Positions 21,134-28,875 of a stretch of 32,287 nucleotides of DNA are shown piece after piece. The translations under genes were made by a program, and so were the position numbers. The notes under the pieces are model-generated. The model had not been told where the DNA came from, did not search any database, and saw only the letters and a list, made by a program, of their open reading frames with translations. The DNA comes from Candidatus Moraniibacteriota bacterium. Its GTDB lineage: Bacteria > Patescibacteriota > Minisyncoccia > Moranbacterales > UBA1568. Every line of letters starts with the position of its first letter. Position 1 is the first letter of the stretch. The DNA lies in the NCBI GenBank assembly GCA_018499985.2, contig JAHBAT020000022.1:1-32287 (forward strand). Direction: 5' to 3'.

Positions 21134-21703
21134 ATGGCTACAGCACCGAAGAAAACTATTGCTAAAAAGACTACCGCAGTGAAAAAAACTGCTGTAAAGA
21201 AAGTAGCTGCCAAAAAAGTTGCAGTTGCCAAAGAAGCTCCTGTAGAAACAGTAGCCGCCAAGAAAGTGGCTGCTCCAGCAGTTAAAAAGGCTGTAAAAGT
21301 AAGCAGCGATGAGCGCTACGTATACGGTGTTGGTCGTCGCAAGACAGCCGTTGCTCAGGTGCGCCTCTACAAGGCTAAGGGTGAGCCAATTCACATTGCC
21401 AATGGCAAGACAGTACGTGAATACTTTGGTACTCAGTCTCTTGAAGACAATGCTCTTTCTCCACTCAAGCTCGTAGGTCTTGAAGGAGAAATGATGGTAT
21501 CACTTCTCGTGCGCGGTGGTGGTAAGCATGGTCAGTCAGATGCAGCCAAGCTCGGTGTCGCTCGTGCACTTCTCGTGCATGACCCACTCCTTCGCTCAGT
21601 TCTCAAGGCTCAGGGAATGCTTACTCGTGATGCTCGTTCAGTAGAACGTAAGAAACCAGGATTGAAGAAAGCTCGTAAGAGTCCACAGTGGTCTAAGCGT
21701 TAG
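21134..21703 (+). CDS. rpsI: 30S ribosomal protein uS9 with H1-like N-terminal extension
   Basis: A head protein whose C-terminal SKR reaches the P-site tRNA; that ending (PQWSKR) is present. The core runs from about residue 61 (YVYGVGRRKTAVAQVRLY) through VRGGGKHGQSDAAKLGVARA. The first 60 residues are an added AKK/VKK-rich extension (KKTAVKKVAAKKVAVAKEAP) like the stand-alone peptide at 331. Length is 189 aa against the usual 130. This is the last gene of the operon, with a strong terminator after it. Confidence 0.95.
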   Translation: MATAPKKTIAKKTTAVKKTAVKKVAAKKVAVAKEAPVETVAAKKVAAPAVKKAVKVSSDERYVYGVGRRKTAVAQVRLYKAKGEPIHIANGKTVREYFGTQSLEDNALSPLKLVGLEGEMMVSLLVRGGGKHGQSDAAKLGVARALLVHDPLLRSVLKAQGMLTRDARSVERKKPGLKKARKSPQWSKR

Positions 21704-21717
21704 TTTCGATATTTTAC

Positions 21718-21743
21718 AGCCCCGCCATTTGGCGGGGTTTTTG
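21718..21743 (+). terminator. Intrinsic terminator of the ribosomal protein operon
   Basis: CCCCGCC, a short loop and GGCGGGG followed by TTTTTG. Confidence 0.93.
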
Positions 21744-21759
21744 CTTTTAGGAGGTAAAA

Positions 21760-21777
21760 ATGGTAGGTTATCAATAA
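21760..21777 (+). CDS. Five-codon ORF with a strong SD, possible leader peptide
   Basis: ATG GTA GGT TAT CAA TAA is preceded by AGGAGGT with 5 nt spacing, just after the operon terminator and ahead of the SD-led small gene cluster. The SD match is strong, but a five-residue peptide cannot be confirmed by sequence. It might be a leader ORF or a remnant start region. Confidence 0.25.
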   Translation: MVGYQ

Positions 21778-21810
21778 TTAGTTCCTACACAAACAAGGGG
21801 AAAAAGTATC

Positions 21811-21996
21811 ATGCATAGACATGCAACAAGAGGTGAAATTGAAGCCTTTCAGGCTGATAAGACAAGACTCTTCGATGAGCTAACAGAAAGAGCTCGGCAA
21901 GGTGACTTTGGTGCCTTTGGAGAGCGTCAGAAGATGCTTTCTCGGGATCCGGTAGACCTTGGGATAGAATGGCAGCGATTTCAAGGAGGGACCTAG
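21811..21996 (+). CDS. Small hypothetical protein (61 aa)
   Basis: A charged, soluble, probably helical protein (RGEIEAFQADKTRLFDELTE and RARQGDFGAFGERQKM). I do not recognise a family. An AAGGGGAAAAAG stretch lies upstream of the ATG. Its stop overlaps the leader of the next gene, whose SD falls inside this frame, giving translational coupling. It opens a run of five small ORFs in the same direction closed by one terminator. Confidence 0.55.
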   Translation: MHRHATRGEIEAFQADKTRLFDELTERARQGDFGAFGERQKMLSRDPVDLGIEWQRFQGGT

Positions 21997-21998
21997 CT

Positions 21999-22199
21999 AT
22001 GGGAAGGCCAACTAAGAATGCTTTTCATGGAGGAGGTCGTCCAGTTGATATGGCCACTTCTCCACAGGCTGATATGCGACCAAAGGGAGCTATGACACCA
22101 GAGGCCTATCAGGCGATGAAAGCAGAGAAGCGCAAAGGTACAGCTGAAAGGCGTGCCAAAAAAAGCGCTCGCAAAACAGGTACACGCAAGAAGAAGTAG
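21999..22199 (+). CDS. Small basic hypothetical protein (66 aa)
   Basis: The ATG at 21999 has AAGGAGGG (21983-21990) 8 nt upstream, one of the best SD sites in the window, so it is preferred to the ATG at 21969. The product begins MGRPTKNAFHGGGRPVDMA and ends in a strongly basic tail (KSARKTGTRKKK). It probably binds nucleic acid by charge. No known domain was recognised. It starts 2 nt after the stop of the previous ORF. Confidence 0.6.
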   Translation: MGRPTKNAFHGGGRPVDMATSPQADMRPKGAMTPEAYQAMKAEKRKGTAERRAKKSARKTGTRKKK

Positions 22200-22219
22200 T
22201 TATAGAAGAGGAGAAGAAA

Positions 22220-22351
22220 ATGCGGCAGTTTAAGCTTGGTCCGAGGGGTCGTACTGCAAAAATAACCCCTCTCAAGAAAATGAGGCTACGAAAGAAGCGG
22301 GGACTACCTGCTGAAATTTTTCTCAGCAAGAAACCCAAAAAGAAGCGCTAG
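22220..22351 (+). CDS. Very small basic protein (43 aa)
   Basis: The frame starts at ATG 22220 after AGAGGAGAAG and ends at TAG 22349-22351. The product is rich in Lys and Arg (KKMRLRKKRGLPAEIFLSKK, then a PKKKR end). No family is recognised. It is supported by its SD, its place in the small-ORF run and composition shared with its neighbours. Confidence 0.5.
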   Translation: MRQFKLGPRGRTAKITPLKKMRLRKKRGLPAEIFLSKKPKKKR

Positions 22352-22374
22352 AGAAAACCGAAAGAGAGGTGGCT

Positions 22375-22455
22375 ATGAAATCAGAGCATCTGAAATCCGT
22401 CATTTGGGCACTGCAAAGCAGCGTTTCGCATATGACCTGGCGCTCTACTATGTAA
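22375..22455 (+). CDS. Tiny ORF (26 aa), possibly frame-disrupted
   Basis: The ATG at 22375 follows GAGAGG. The frame stops at 22453-22455 after 26 residues. A different frame across the same bases (from 22377) stays open to TGA at about 22484 and reads more like protein (RHLGTAKQRFAYDLALYYVK), but it has no ATG. A frameshift or programmed frame change could join the start to that frame. Uncertain. Confidence 0.3.
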   Translation: MKSEHLKSVIWALQSSVSHMTWRSTM

Positions 22456-22489
22456 AGAAAAAAAGACTCCACTGAGAAGGGAATTACGC

Positions 22490-22666
22490 ATGTCTGGAAG
22501 CAATGCTAAGAAGAGTATTCGGCGCAAGCGTTCGGAGCTTAGAGCGAAGCGGAGTAAGAAACGTAACGCAGAACAGACTCCTTTGGTCATCCCGGCGATG
22601 AATTATCGCGGTAGCGATGGCAAGCACATGAAGGTGGTCTTGACTGGAAACCCCAGATCCAGGTAG
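22490..22666 (+). CDS. Small basic hypothetical protein (58 aa)
   Basis: The ATG at 22490 follows AGAAGGGA with 6 nt spacing. The first half is very basic (KKSIRRKRSELRAKRSKKR); the second half (TPLVIPAMNYRGSDGKHMKV) looks ordered and may form strands. No family is recognised. It is the last member of the small-ORF run and is followed by a strong terminator. Confidence 0.55.
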   Translation: MSGSNAKKSIRRKRSELRAKRSKKRNAEQTPLVIPAMNYRGSDGKHMKVVLTGNPRSR

Positions 22667-22690
22667 GGATTCATGTGAAATGGGCAAAGA

Positions 22691-22735
22691 AAAAACGGCA
22701 GGGAGCTAATATGTTCCCTTGCCGTTTTCTTTTTC
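22691..22735 (+). terminator. Intrinsic terminator of the small-ORF cluster
   Basis: AAAACGGCAGGGA pairs with TCCCTTGCCGTTTT, followed by CTTTTTCT. It faces the leftward gene that ends at 22745. Confidence 0.88.
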
Positions 22736-22744
22736 TCTCAGTTT

Positions 22745-24214
22745 TTAGTTGGTATTGAAGCCAAAGAGGGTGACTGCCTCAGGGAAGTCGATACCGACAA
22801 GACGGTTCTCACCATCTATATTTTTGATAACATAGACACGATCTTCATCGAGCCGGGTAAAGACTTGAAGAGGTGCAGTAGGAAGAGTGATTAGCGTGCC
22901 GATATTGCGGTAGTCTCGATTATCGAGTTCTGCAAACATGATATGGTTGCCGTTGGCATAGATGACATGCTCGTAGTCTTTGGCCCATTGGACACCAGTA
23001 ATAGGGTTGGAGAGTCTGACGATTTGCTGGACACTGCCAATTTCACGAATCGGTTGCACCTCCCATTTCTCAAGAAAAGCGACAGAAATATCAGTATCGC
23101 TATAGTAGAGAAGCTTCTTGCCATCGTCTGAAAATTGAGTACCACGGATGCCAGTGCCCATAGAGACCATATCAGGGGCCACTTCCTTATTGAAAAGCCA
23201 GAAAGTACCAGATTTTGGCTCTAGGAGACTGATACGCTTCTCATCGTAGATAACGACAAAGTATTCCTGATTGGTATTAATATCGATAGGGGAAGTAGTA
23301 ATTTGGATACTTTCTTCTTCTTGGTAGTTGTTGCTGTCGAGCGGATAGCGCATGACGATACCATGAGTAGAGAGGGTATAAGCACGCTCTGAAGAGATAT
23401 CGTAGGCTACGATATCAGAGTACATAGAGATAGGCTCTAGGGGAGTGACTCGAGTATCGACACGAGAGAGGGTTTGCTTGTCGAGGTAGATGAGGGTAGC
23501 GCGCTCCTTGGGATGCCAGCGCACATATTTGCGACGGTTGTCTTCTGTAAAGAGATTAAGCTTAAATGAATCAGTAGTAGCAGCATCCACGACGTAGTAT
23601 TCACGCTTGCCAGCATGCATGACTGGGATGAGAAGCTTCTCAGCTTCTGGTGACCATTCGACACCATCTGACTGGACATCAAGAAGATCAGCGTCAGGGA
23701 GAGAAAAAACCTGTGCGTATGTTTCTGTTTCGGTGTTGTAGGCTGTAACAGTGAGTTCGTTTTCTTTCTTGGCAGCCAATGCGATGACGTTTTTCTTTGG
23801 TGAAGGAAAAGCGCGAGTGACTGAAGCGGTATCAGGAAGAGTGATTGGATTGGCAGGATCTTTGCTCAAAAGGACGTTCCAGTACTCGGTAGATTTACCG
23901 CTCTCGATGATGACTTTCTTTTGCCAGGTAGTGTAACCAGGGGCAGAAACTTCTATTTGGTAGGCTCCGGGAGCAAGGCCACCGATATGAGAGGCTTTGT
24001 TGAGGATGCCTAATTGGCTATCTGGTACGGTCTCGCCGTTTATTTTGATATCTATGAGGTCAGGGTTGGAATCGATAGTGAGTGACCCAGTATAGACAAA
24101 AATCCCTCTAGTAAAGCTAAAACGATAGCCAAAGGTATAGAAAAGCACAGAGCTTACGGTCACCAAAAAAGCGATGACAAAGAGCCAAAAAACGGTGGGA
24201 CGATGAATTTTCAT
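22745..24214 (-). CDS. Membrane-anchored PEGA-domain, beta-propeller-like protein
   Basis: A 489-aa product. Residues 8-30 form one membrane helix (FWLFVIAFLVTVSSVLFYTF), so the rest probably faces outside. Next comes a PEGA domain (about 40-115) with GLAPGAYQIEVSAPGYTTW, a surface fold common in extracellular bacterial proteins. The remaining 350 residues contain repeated short strands with SPKKN, WSPEAEKLLIP, FSDDGKKLLYYS and WAKDYEHVIYA, the pattern of TolB/WD40-like propeller blades. It may bind surface polymers or proteins. It is a single gene, divergent from the membrane protein at 24330. Confidence 0.75.
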   Translation of the reverse strand: MKIHRPTVFWLFVIAFLVTVSSVLFYTFGYRFSFTRGIFVYTGSLTIDSNPDLIDIKINGETVPDSQLGILNKASHIGGLAPGAYQIEVSAPGYTTWQKKVIIESGKSTEYWNVLLSKDPANPITLPDTASVTRAFPSPKKNVIALAAKKENELTVTAYNTETETYAQVFSLPDADLLDVQSDGVEWSPEAEKLLIPVMHAGKREYYVVDAATTDSFKLNLFTEDNRRKYVRWHPKERATLIYLDKQTLSRVDTRVTPLEPISMYSDIVAYDISSERAYTLSTHGIVMRYPLDSNNYQEEESIQITTSPIDINTNQEYFVVIYDEKRISLLEPKSGTFWLFNKEVAPDMVSMGTGIRGTQFSDDGKKLLYYSDTDISVAFLEKWEVQPIREIGSVQQIVRLSNPITGVQWAKDYEHVIYANGNHIMFAELDNRDYRNIGTLITLPTAPLQVFTRLDEDRVYVIKNIDGENRLVGIDFPEAVTLFGFNTN

Positions 24215-24241
24215 AAGTGATAGATTCGCTAAAGTAACCCT

Positions 24242-24270
24242 ATTGTAGCCGAGAAAAAAGGAAAAGTCAC
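24242..24270 (-). promoter_or_regulatory. Promoter of the PEGA/propeller gene
   Basis: Leftward GTGACT (complement of 24265-24270), a 17-bp spacer and TACAAT (complement of 24242-24247). The predicted leader is about 20 nt. Confidence 0.55.
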
Positions 24271-24293
24271 GTCTTTTGGGAGGGGTTTTGATT

Positions 24294-24323
24294 TTGACAA
24301 TCAGCCTCTGGAAAAGCTAGACT
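24294..24323 (+). promoter_or_regulatory. Promoter giving a leaderless membrane-protein mRNA
   Basis: TTGACA (24294-24299), an 18-bp spacer and TAGACT (24318-24323). The box ends 6 nt before the ATG at 24330, so the transcript should begin at the start codon. This is the clearest leaderless case in the window. Confidence 0.75.
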
Positions 24324-24329
24324 GACACC

Positions 24330-24824
24330 ATGGATACACTTATCAAAACCCTAGGTATTACCCCGAGCTTAGCAGGAGATTTATCTGTCTTACTTTTGTT
24401 TGTGGGAGCGAGTATCGGACTCGGATTTTTTCTGGGGCGTTCACGGCTTATCCTTATCTTGATGGATATCTATATTGCACGAGCCCTTATGACCGTGCTC
24501 CCAGCCTCTGTCTTTGCTTTTAGTCCATATGGGGGAGTAATTGTGTTCTTCGTTCTCTTTATCGGACTCTTTTTGATAGATAGAAGGCTTTTTGATTTAC
24601 ACCTTTCGAATATCGGGACGGATTTCTTTTGGCGTATTTTGGTGACCGGTATTCTTGTGACGGGACTTCTCATGAGTAGTACCTTGTATTTCTTGCCAAA
24701 GAAACTAGCGCTCGATTTTCTTTCACTTTCTGTTTACGGATATTTTGCAAGTGCTACGGCCCTCACGGTTTGGATGATTTTACCACTTGTAGGACTTTTG
24801 TTTATCAATCATCGCTTGAAGTAA
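24330..24824 (+). CDS. Four- to five-helix integral membrane protein, unknown function
   Basis: A 164-aa hydrophobic protein. Helices are likely at about residues 17-36 (LSVLLLFVGASIGLGFFLG), 41-62, 66-85 (GVIVFFVLFIGLFLI), 100-122 and 133-160. A CvpA-like or other small transporter/channel fold is possible, but I see no diagnostic motif. There is no SD; the gene is probably read from a leaderless mRNA. A terminator follows 20 nt after the stop. Confidence 0.65.
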   Translation: MDTLIKTLGITPSLAGDLSVLLLFVGASIGLGFFLGRSRLILILMDIYIARALMTVLPASVFAFSPYGGVIVFFVLFIGLFLIDRRLFDLHLSNIGTDFFWRILVTGILVTGLLMSSTLYFLPKKLALDFLSLSVYGYFASATALTVWMILPLVGLLFINHRLK

Positions 24825-24843
24825 AAAGTTTTATAAAAAGTTG

Positions 24844-24882
24844 AAAGGGCCGGAAGTCGTGTTTGACTCCCGGCCCTTTTTG
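24844..24882. terminator. Bidirectional hairpin terminator, copy 1 of a 30-nt repeat
   Basis: AAAGGGCCGG and CCGGCCCTTT arms, with AGTC/GACT inside, followed by TTTTT. The reverse strand also ends in a T-rich run. Bases 24847-24876 are repeated exactly at 25064-25093. It serves the rightward membrane gene and the leftward 44-aa gene. Confidence 0.85.
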
Positions 24883-24902
24883 TTCGTATGTAGGTGAGGT
24901 GC

Positions 24903-25037
24903 TTAGCGAAGTCGGCGTTTGCGCGCACGGTATCTGCCACGGATTGCCTCCTTACCGAGTGATCGCCAGAGCGCACGCCAGACAAAGCAGAAAATAAGTA
25001 TTCCTACACCGAGAATCAGAAGGCGAATGGCATCCAT
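24903..25037 (-). CDS. Small single-helix membrane protein (44 aa)
   Basis: The frame starts at ATG 25037 after AGGAGAG (SD) and ends at TAA 24903. The product MDAIRLLILGVGILIFCFVW begins with one membrane helix and ends with a very basic tail (RGRYRARKRRLR). The positive-inside rule puts the tail in the cytoplasm, where it could bind nucleic acid or lipids. It is the second gene of an SD-led leftward pair. No family is recognised. Confidence 0.6.
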   Translation of the reverse strand: MDAIRLLILGVGILIFCFVWRALWRSLGKEAIRGRYRARKRRLR

Positions 25038-25063
25038 GATGTATCTCTCCTGTATAGTTTTTG

Positions 25064-25093
25064 GGGCCGGAAGTCGTGTTTGACTCCCGGCCC
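25064..25093 (-). repeat. Intercistronic hairpin, copy 2 of the 30-nt repeat
   Basis: Identical over 30 nt to 24847-24876. The stem is GGGCCGG/CCGGCCC with an AGTC/GACT upper stem. Leftward it is not followed by a T-run, so it may be an mRNA stabiliser or processing hairpin rather than a terminator. Confidence 0.8.
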
Positions 25094-25103
25094 CAAGGTG
25101 CCC

Positions 25104-25565
25104 TCAGTAGATGCCTGGATATTTCCGGCGCAATTCTTCTTCGTCCATGAGCCCAAGGCGATGCCAGAAGGCTTTGAAGAAGGCGCGACTGAACCAGCCG
25201 AAAAGGCAGGGTGCCAGCAAGGCGGCGATGAGCTTGCCAACGCTGACTGGCCAGTAGATAGCCCACAGGGTGGGTATCACGGCAGCCAGCATGCCGACAA
25301 CCAATCGGCCCCATGGCAGGCGAGGATATTTTCCCGGACGCTCGAGCCAATCGGCGAACCGATTGAACAGAGTATCGAAATCTTCGTCGGTCATGCCCCA
25401 CCAGTCCACCAGGATGTACCCCGAAAGGAAGGTGATGAAGGCAACGGCGAAGTAGTAGGTGATATCCGCACGGGTGTTGTCGATGCTCTGTGAGAGCATG
25501 AAGTGGACAAACCCGATGATCATCAGCACGGAGCCAATGATGCTTGCGTAATGACGCTTGTTCAT
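25104..25565 (-). CDS. Membrane protein with four predicted helices, unknown function
   Basis: A 153-aa product with ATG at 25565 and SD AGGGGGAA about 8 nt upstream. Hydrophobic stretches lie near residues 8-26 (ASIIGSVLMIIGFVHFML), 36-55 (YYFAVAFITFLSGYILVDWW), about 86-106 (VVGMLAAVIPTLWAIYWP) and 108-125 (LIAALLAPCLFGWF). The loop and tail are acidic and basic by turn (MTDEDFDTLFNRF; DEEELRRKY). No known family was recognised. It has a perfect consensus promoter and is followed by the hairpin repeat and a 44-aa gene. Confidence 0.65.
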   Translation of the reverse strand: MNKRHYASIIGSVLMIIGFVHFMLSQSIDNTRADITYYFAVAFITFLSGYILVDWWGMTDEDFDTLFNRFADWLERPGKYPRLPWGRLVVGMLAAVIPTLWAIYWPVSVGKLIAALLAPCLFGWFSRAFFKAFWHRLGLMDEEELRRKYPGIY

Positions 25566-25604
25566 GCTAATTCCCCCTAAGTTTGGAAAAGGTACTGTGA
25601 CTTA

Positions 25605-25633
25605 ATTATACGCTTATTTAAGCATTTTGTCAA
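25605..25633 (-). promoter_or_regulatory. Perfect consensus promoter of the small membrane operon
   Basis: Leftward TTGACA (complement of 25628-25633), a 17-bp spacer and TATAAT (complement of 25605-25610): every consensus base matches. The predicted leader is about 33 nt with an SD. Confidence 0.9.
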
Positions 25634-25835
25634 CCCGTGTGACAATTCTAAGCTTTAACTGAGCTAATGTAGAATCTTAAGACGTAGTCGCCTGCGGCTT
25701 TTATTTTTTTAAATGAGGGAGAATTTTTTGTCGGAATTTGTTACAGGGTCAATGCCTAAAAGAGGGTTTTGATTGACTCAAAAAGAGGGGATTTTTGGTC
25801 ATTTTGGCAAATGGCTGAAAATCGGGATATTTTCC

Positions 25836-25864
25836 TTGACAGGTATTTAAAAAGCCTCTATATT
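25836..25864 (+). promoter_or_regulatory. rRNA promoter
   Basis: TTGACA (25836-25841), a 17-bp spacer and TATATT (25859-25864). The upstream region is AT-rich, but the polymerase alpha subunit here lacks the domain that would read an UP element. Confidence 0.88.
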
Positions 25865-25870
25865 AGATAA

Positions 25871-26213
25871 GCAATCTATTGCGTATGAGGTTGCTTTTTA
25901 TTTACTCTTCAGAGTAAAGCTCATTTACTCTTTATGGAGTAAGTTAAATAGAAAAACGCAAACGAACTTTAACAATATGTAGATGAGCCGTTATCCCATA
26001 CTTTTTTCGAATGAGTAGTGGGATAACAAACAATAAACAAATCACAATTTTTTGTGGTTAGTCCTGTTGTTCTTGTTTTGTAAGAAACAAGAAGTACAAG
26101 TACGGAGATCCTCTTCTAAATCGGTAACCACAGGTTACCAAAAAACGAGACATCCTTTCGGGGATGCCCTGACCACCGATAAGTTAGTGGCAGGGTAACC
26201 ATCTTAATACTTA
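25871..26213 (+). ncRNA. 16S rRNA leader with boxA and hairpins
   Basis: About 340 nt without a gene. Two tandem hairpins share TTTACTC/GAGTAA (25901-25918 and 25924-25942). A boxA-like GAACTTTAACAA lies at 25964-25975, the NusB/S10 antitermination site of rRNA operons. Later hairpins are GTTATCCCA/TGGGATAAC (about 25991-26028), TCTTGTTT/AAACAAGA and GGTAACC/GGTTACC. CAAGAAG and GTAC (26088-26103) can also pair with the trailer at 27726-27738 as a processing stem. Confidence 0.6.
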
Positions 26214-27710
<1,497 letters not shown>

Positions 27711-28080
27711 CTAGGGAGTATCGGTGTACAACTTCTTGATCCTAGATCAGAAGCACAACCAGAAGGTCGCATGTCACATATTTGATATTTATGAGCGCTT
27801 CGGCAAACATAGACGTAGTGACAAGCATCAGAATGATCTCTGTACGTGTACTAAACAACAAGGACTAACCACAAAAGTTTGCGATATTGTATATTGTTAT
27901 CAAGCTCTTTTGCAATTCTCATCAAAGGACTTTTACCCGTCCTCTGGCGGGAACCCAAAAGATTTTGATTTATTGTCATAAGCTCGCCCTGCTTGCAGGT
28001 AAACGAGCCTTGGCCTTAAGCCATAGTCTCACACAACTCGACCTTAAATTAAAGGAATTTTTTTTGGTCTTGATGTAGGT
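27711..28080 (+). other. 16S trailer without tRNA or 23S
   Basis: About 370 nt with no gene. It holds GTACAACTTCTTG (27726-27738), which can pair with the leader, and a hairpin CTCG..CTGC/GCAG..CGAG at about 27983-28006. No tRNA-Ile/Ala and no start of 23S rRNA is present. Confidence 0.6.
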
Positions 28081-28116
28081 CACAAAATCCGCTGTAAAAA
28101 GCGGATTTTGTGTTTT
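28081..28116 (+). terminator. Terminator of the 16S rRNA unit
   Basis: CACAAAATCCGCT pairs with AGCGGATTTTGTG and is followed by TTTT. It shows that the rRNA transcript ends here without 23S or 5S. Confidence 0.88.
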
Positions 28117-28140
28117 GGGTAAAAAAATATAATTTTAAAA

Positions 28141-28231
28141 ATGTAAGAGTAATTTTTTTTATTTTACAAGTATGATATAATTTGTTTACTTACATAGTAT
28201 TGACAAAAATAAAAAAAAGCATTACTATAAT
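28141..28231 (+). promoter_or_regulatory. Promoter/operator region of the HicBA-like pair
   Basis: AT-rich. An inverted repeat ATGTAAG (28141-28147)/CTTACAT (28189-28195) flanks TATAAT at 28176-28181. TTGACA at 28200-28205 with TACTAT (28223-28228, 17-bp spacer) or TATAAT (28226-28231) can start transcription within a few bases of the hicB ATG. The repeat is a candidate autorepression site. Confidence 0.45.
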
Positions 28232-28236
28232 ATCTT

Positions 28237-28545
28237 ATGGAAAAAGCATTGAACAAAATTTATCGCTTCTTTTATCCTGCTTTAATGCCTCATCAAATTA
28301 GAGCAAAGTATAGAATTCCTCTTTCTATTACTGTAGATGTTGAAATAGTGGATGGCTACTTTGTTGCAACATGTAGTGAATTGCCAGGTCTAATTACTGA
28401 AGGTAAAGATAAGCTGGAGTTATTAGAAAATTTTAATAACGCTGTTTTGTCATACTACAATGTGCCTAAAAGAGATGCTGATTTCATTTTTAATCGAATT
28501 GATAACGAAAGAATAGTTGATGGAAAATCATTAGTCCTTGCTTAG
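28237..28545 (+). CDS. HicB-like antitoxin
   Basis: A 102-aa product with the HicB partial RNase H-like core: VDVEIVDGYFVATCSELPGL followed by ITEGKDKLELLENFNNAVL and YYNVP. This DGYFVA...LPGL...EG pattern is the family signature. In the type II system the antitoxin masks HicA and often represses the operon. No extra C-terminal DNA-binding domain is visible beyond about residue 80. The order is antitoxin first, with the toxin gene 3 nt downstream. The codon use is AT-rich compared with nearby genes, suggesting horizontal transfer. Confidence 0.75.
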   Translation: MEKALNKIYRFFYPALMPHQIRAKYRIPLSITVDVEIVDGYFVATCSELPGLITEGKDKLELLENFNNAVLSYYNVPKRDADFIFNRIDNERIVDGKSLVLA

Positions 28546-28548
28546 CTT

Positions 28549-28791
28549 ATGGGAGCGAATGATTTTAATTACACAAAATGTACTCGGGCTTTTAAAAAGC
28601 TCGGTTTTTTTATAGAGCATTGTAGAAAACATGATAAATTTATAGCTCCAAACTCATTAAAAATATTAGCTGGGCCTGGGTTTATAATGGTGCCGCGGCA
28701 CAGTAAGCTGCATTGCCAAAATGCAATTAAGAAAGAATTAAAGGTAATGGGAGGAGAAAGGTTATTAGAAAATTTTCTAAAATACATTTAA
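28549..28791 (+). CDS. HicA-like mRNA interferase toxin
   Basis: An 80-aa product with the short dsRBD-like HicA layout: RAFKKLGFFIEHCRKHDKFI (His in the place of the catalytic GSH), IMVPRHSKLHCQNAIKKELK and a final helix. HicA cuts mRNA independently of ribosomes. The usual GSH/GTH is RKH here, which may affect activity. It lies 3 nt after the HicB-like gene and ends before a strong terminator. Identification depends on the pair and the motif order. Confidence 0.65.
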   Translation: MGANDFNYTKCTRAFKKLGFFIEHCRKHDKFIAPNSLKILAGPGFIMVPRHSKLHCQNAIKKELKVMGGERLLENFLKYI

Positions 28792-28816
28792 TTTTTTTGT
28801 TTTATAGTTGTTGACA

Positions 28817-28841
28817 AATAGCCCATTTCGGGCTATTTTTT
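28817..28841 (+). terminator. Terminator of the HicBA-like operon
   Basis: AAATAGCCC and GGGCTATTT flank a short loop, followed by T-rich sequence. A TTGACA at 28811-28816 and TATTTT about 17 bp later may also form the promoter of the next gene. Confidence 0.85.
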
Positions 28842-28875
28842 ACAGTTCATTAACATCAGAAAAAGGGGAAAGAAC

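Noticed and set aside
27711-28080. Possible 23S start or spacer tRNA after the 16S
   Set aside because: No cloverleaf and no 23S 5' consensus was found, and a strong terminator follows.
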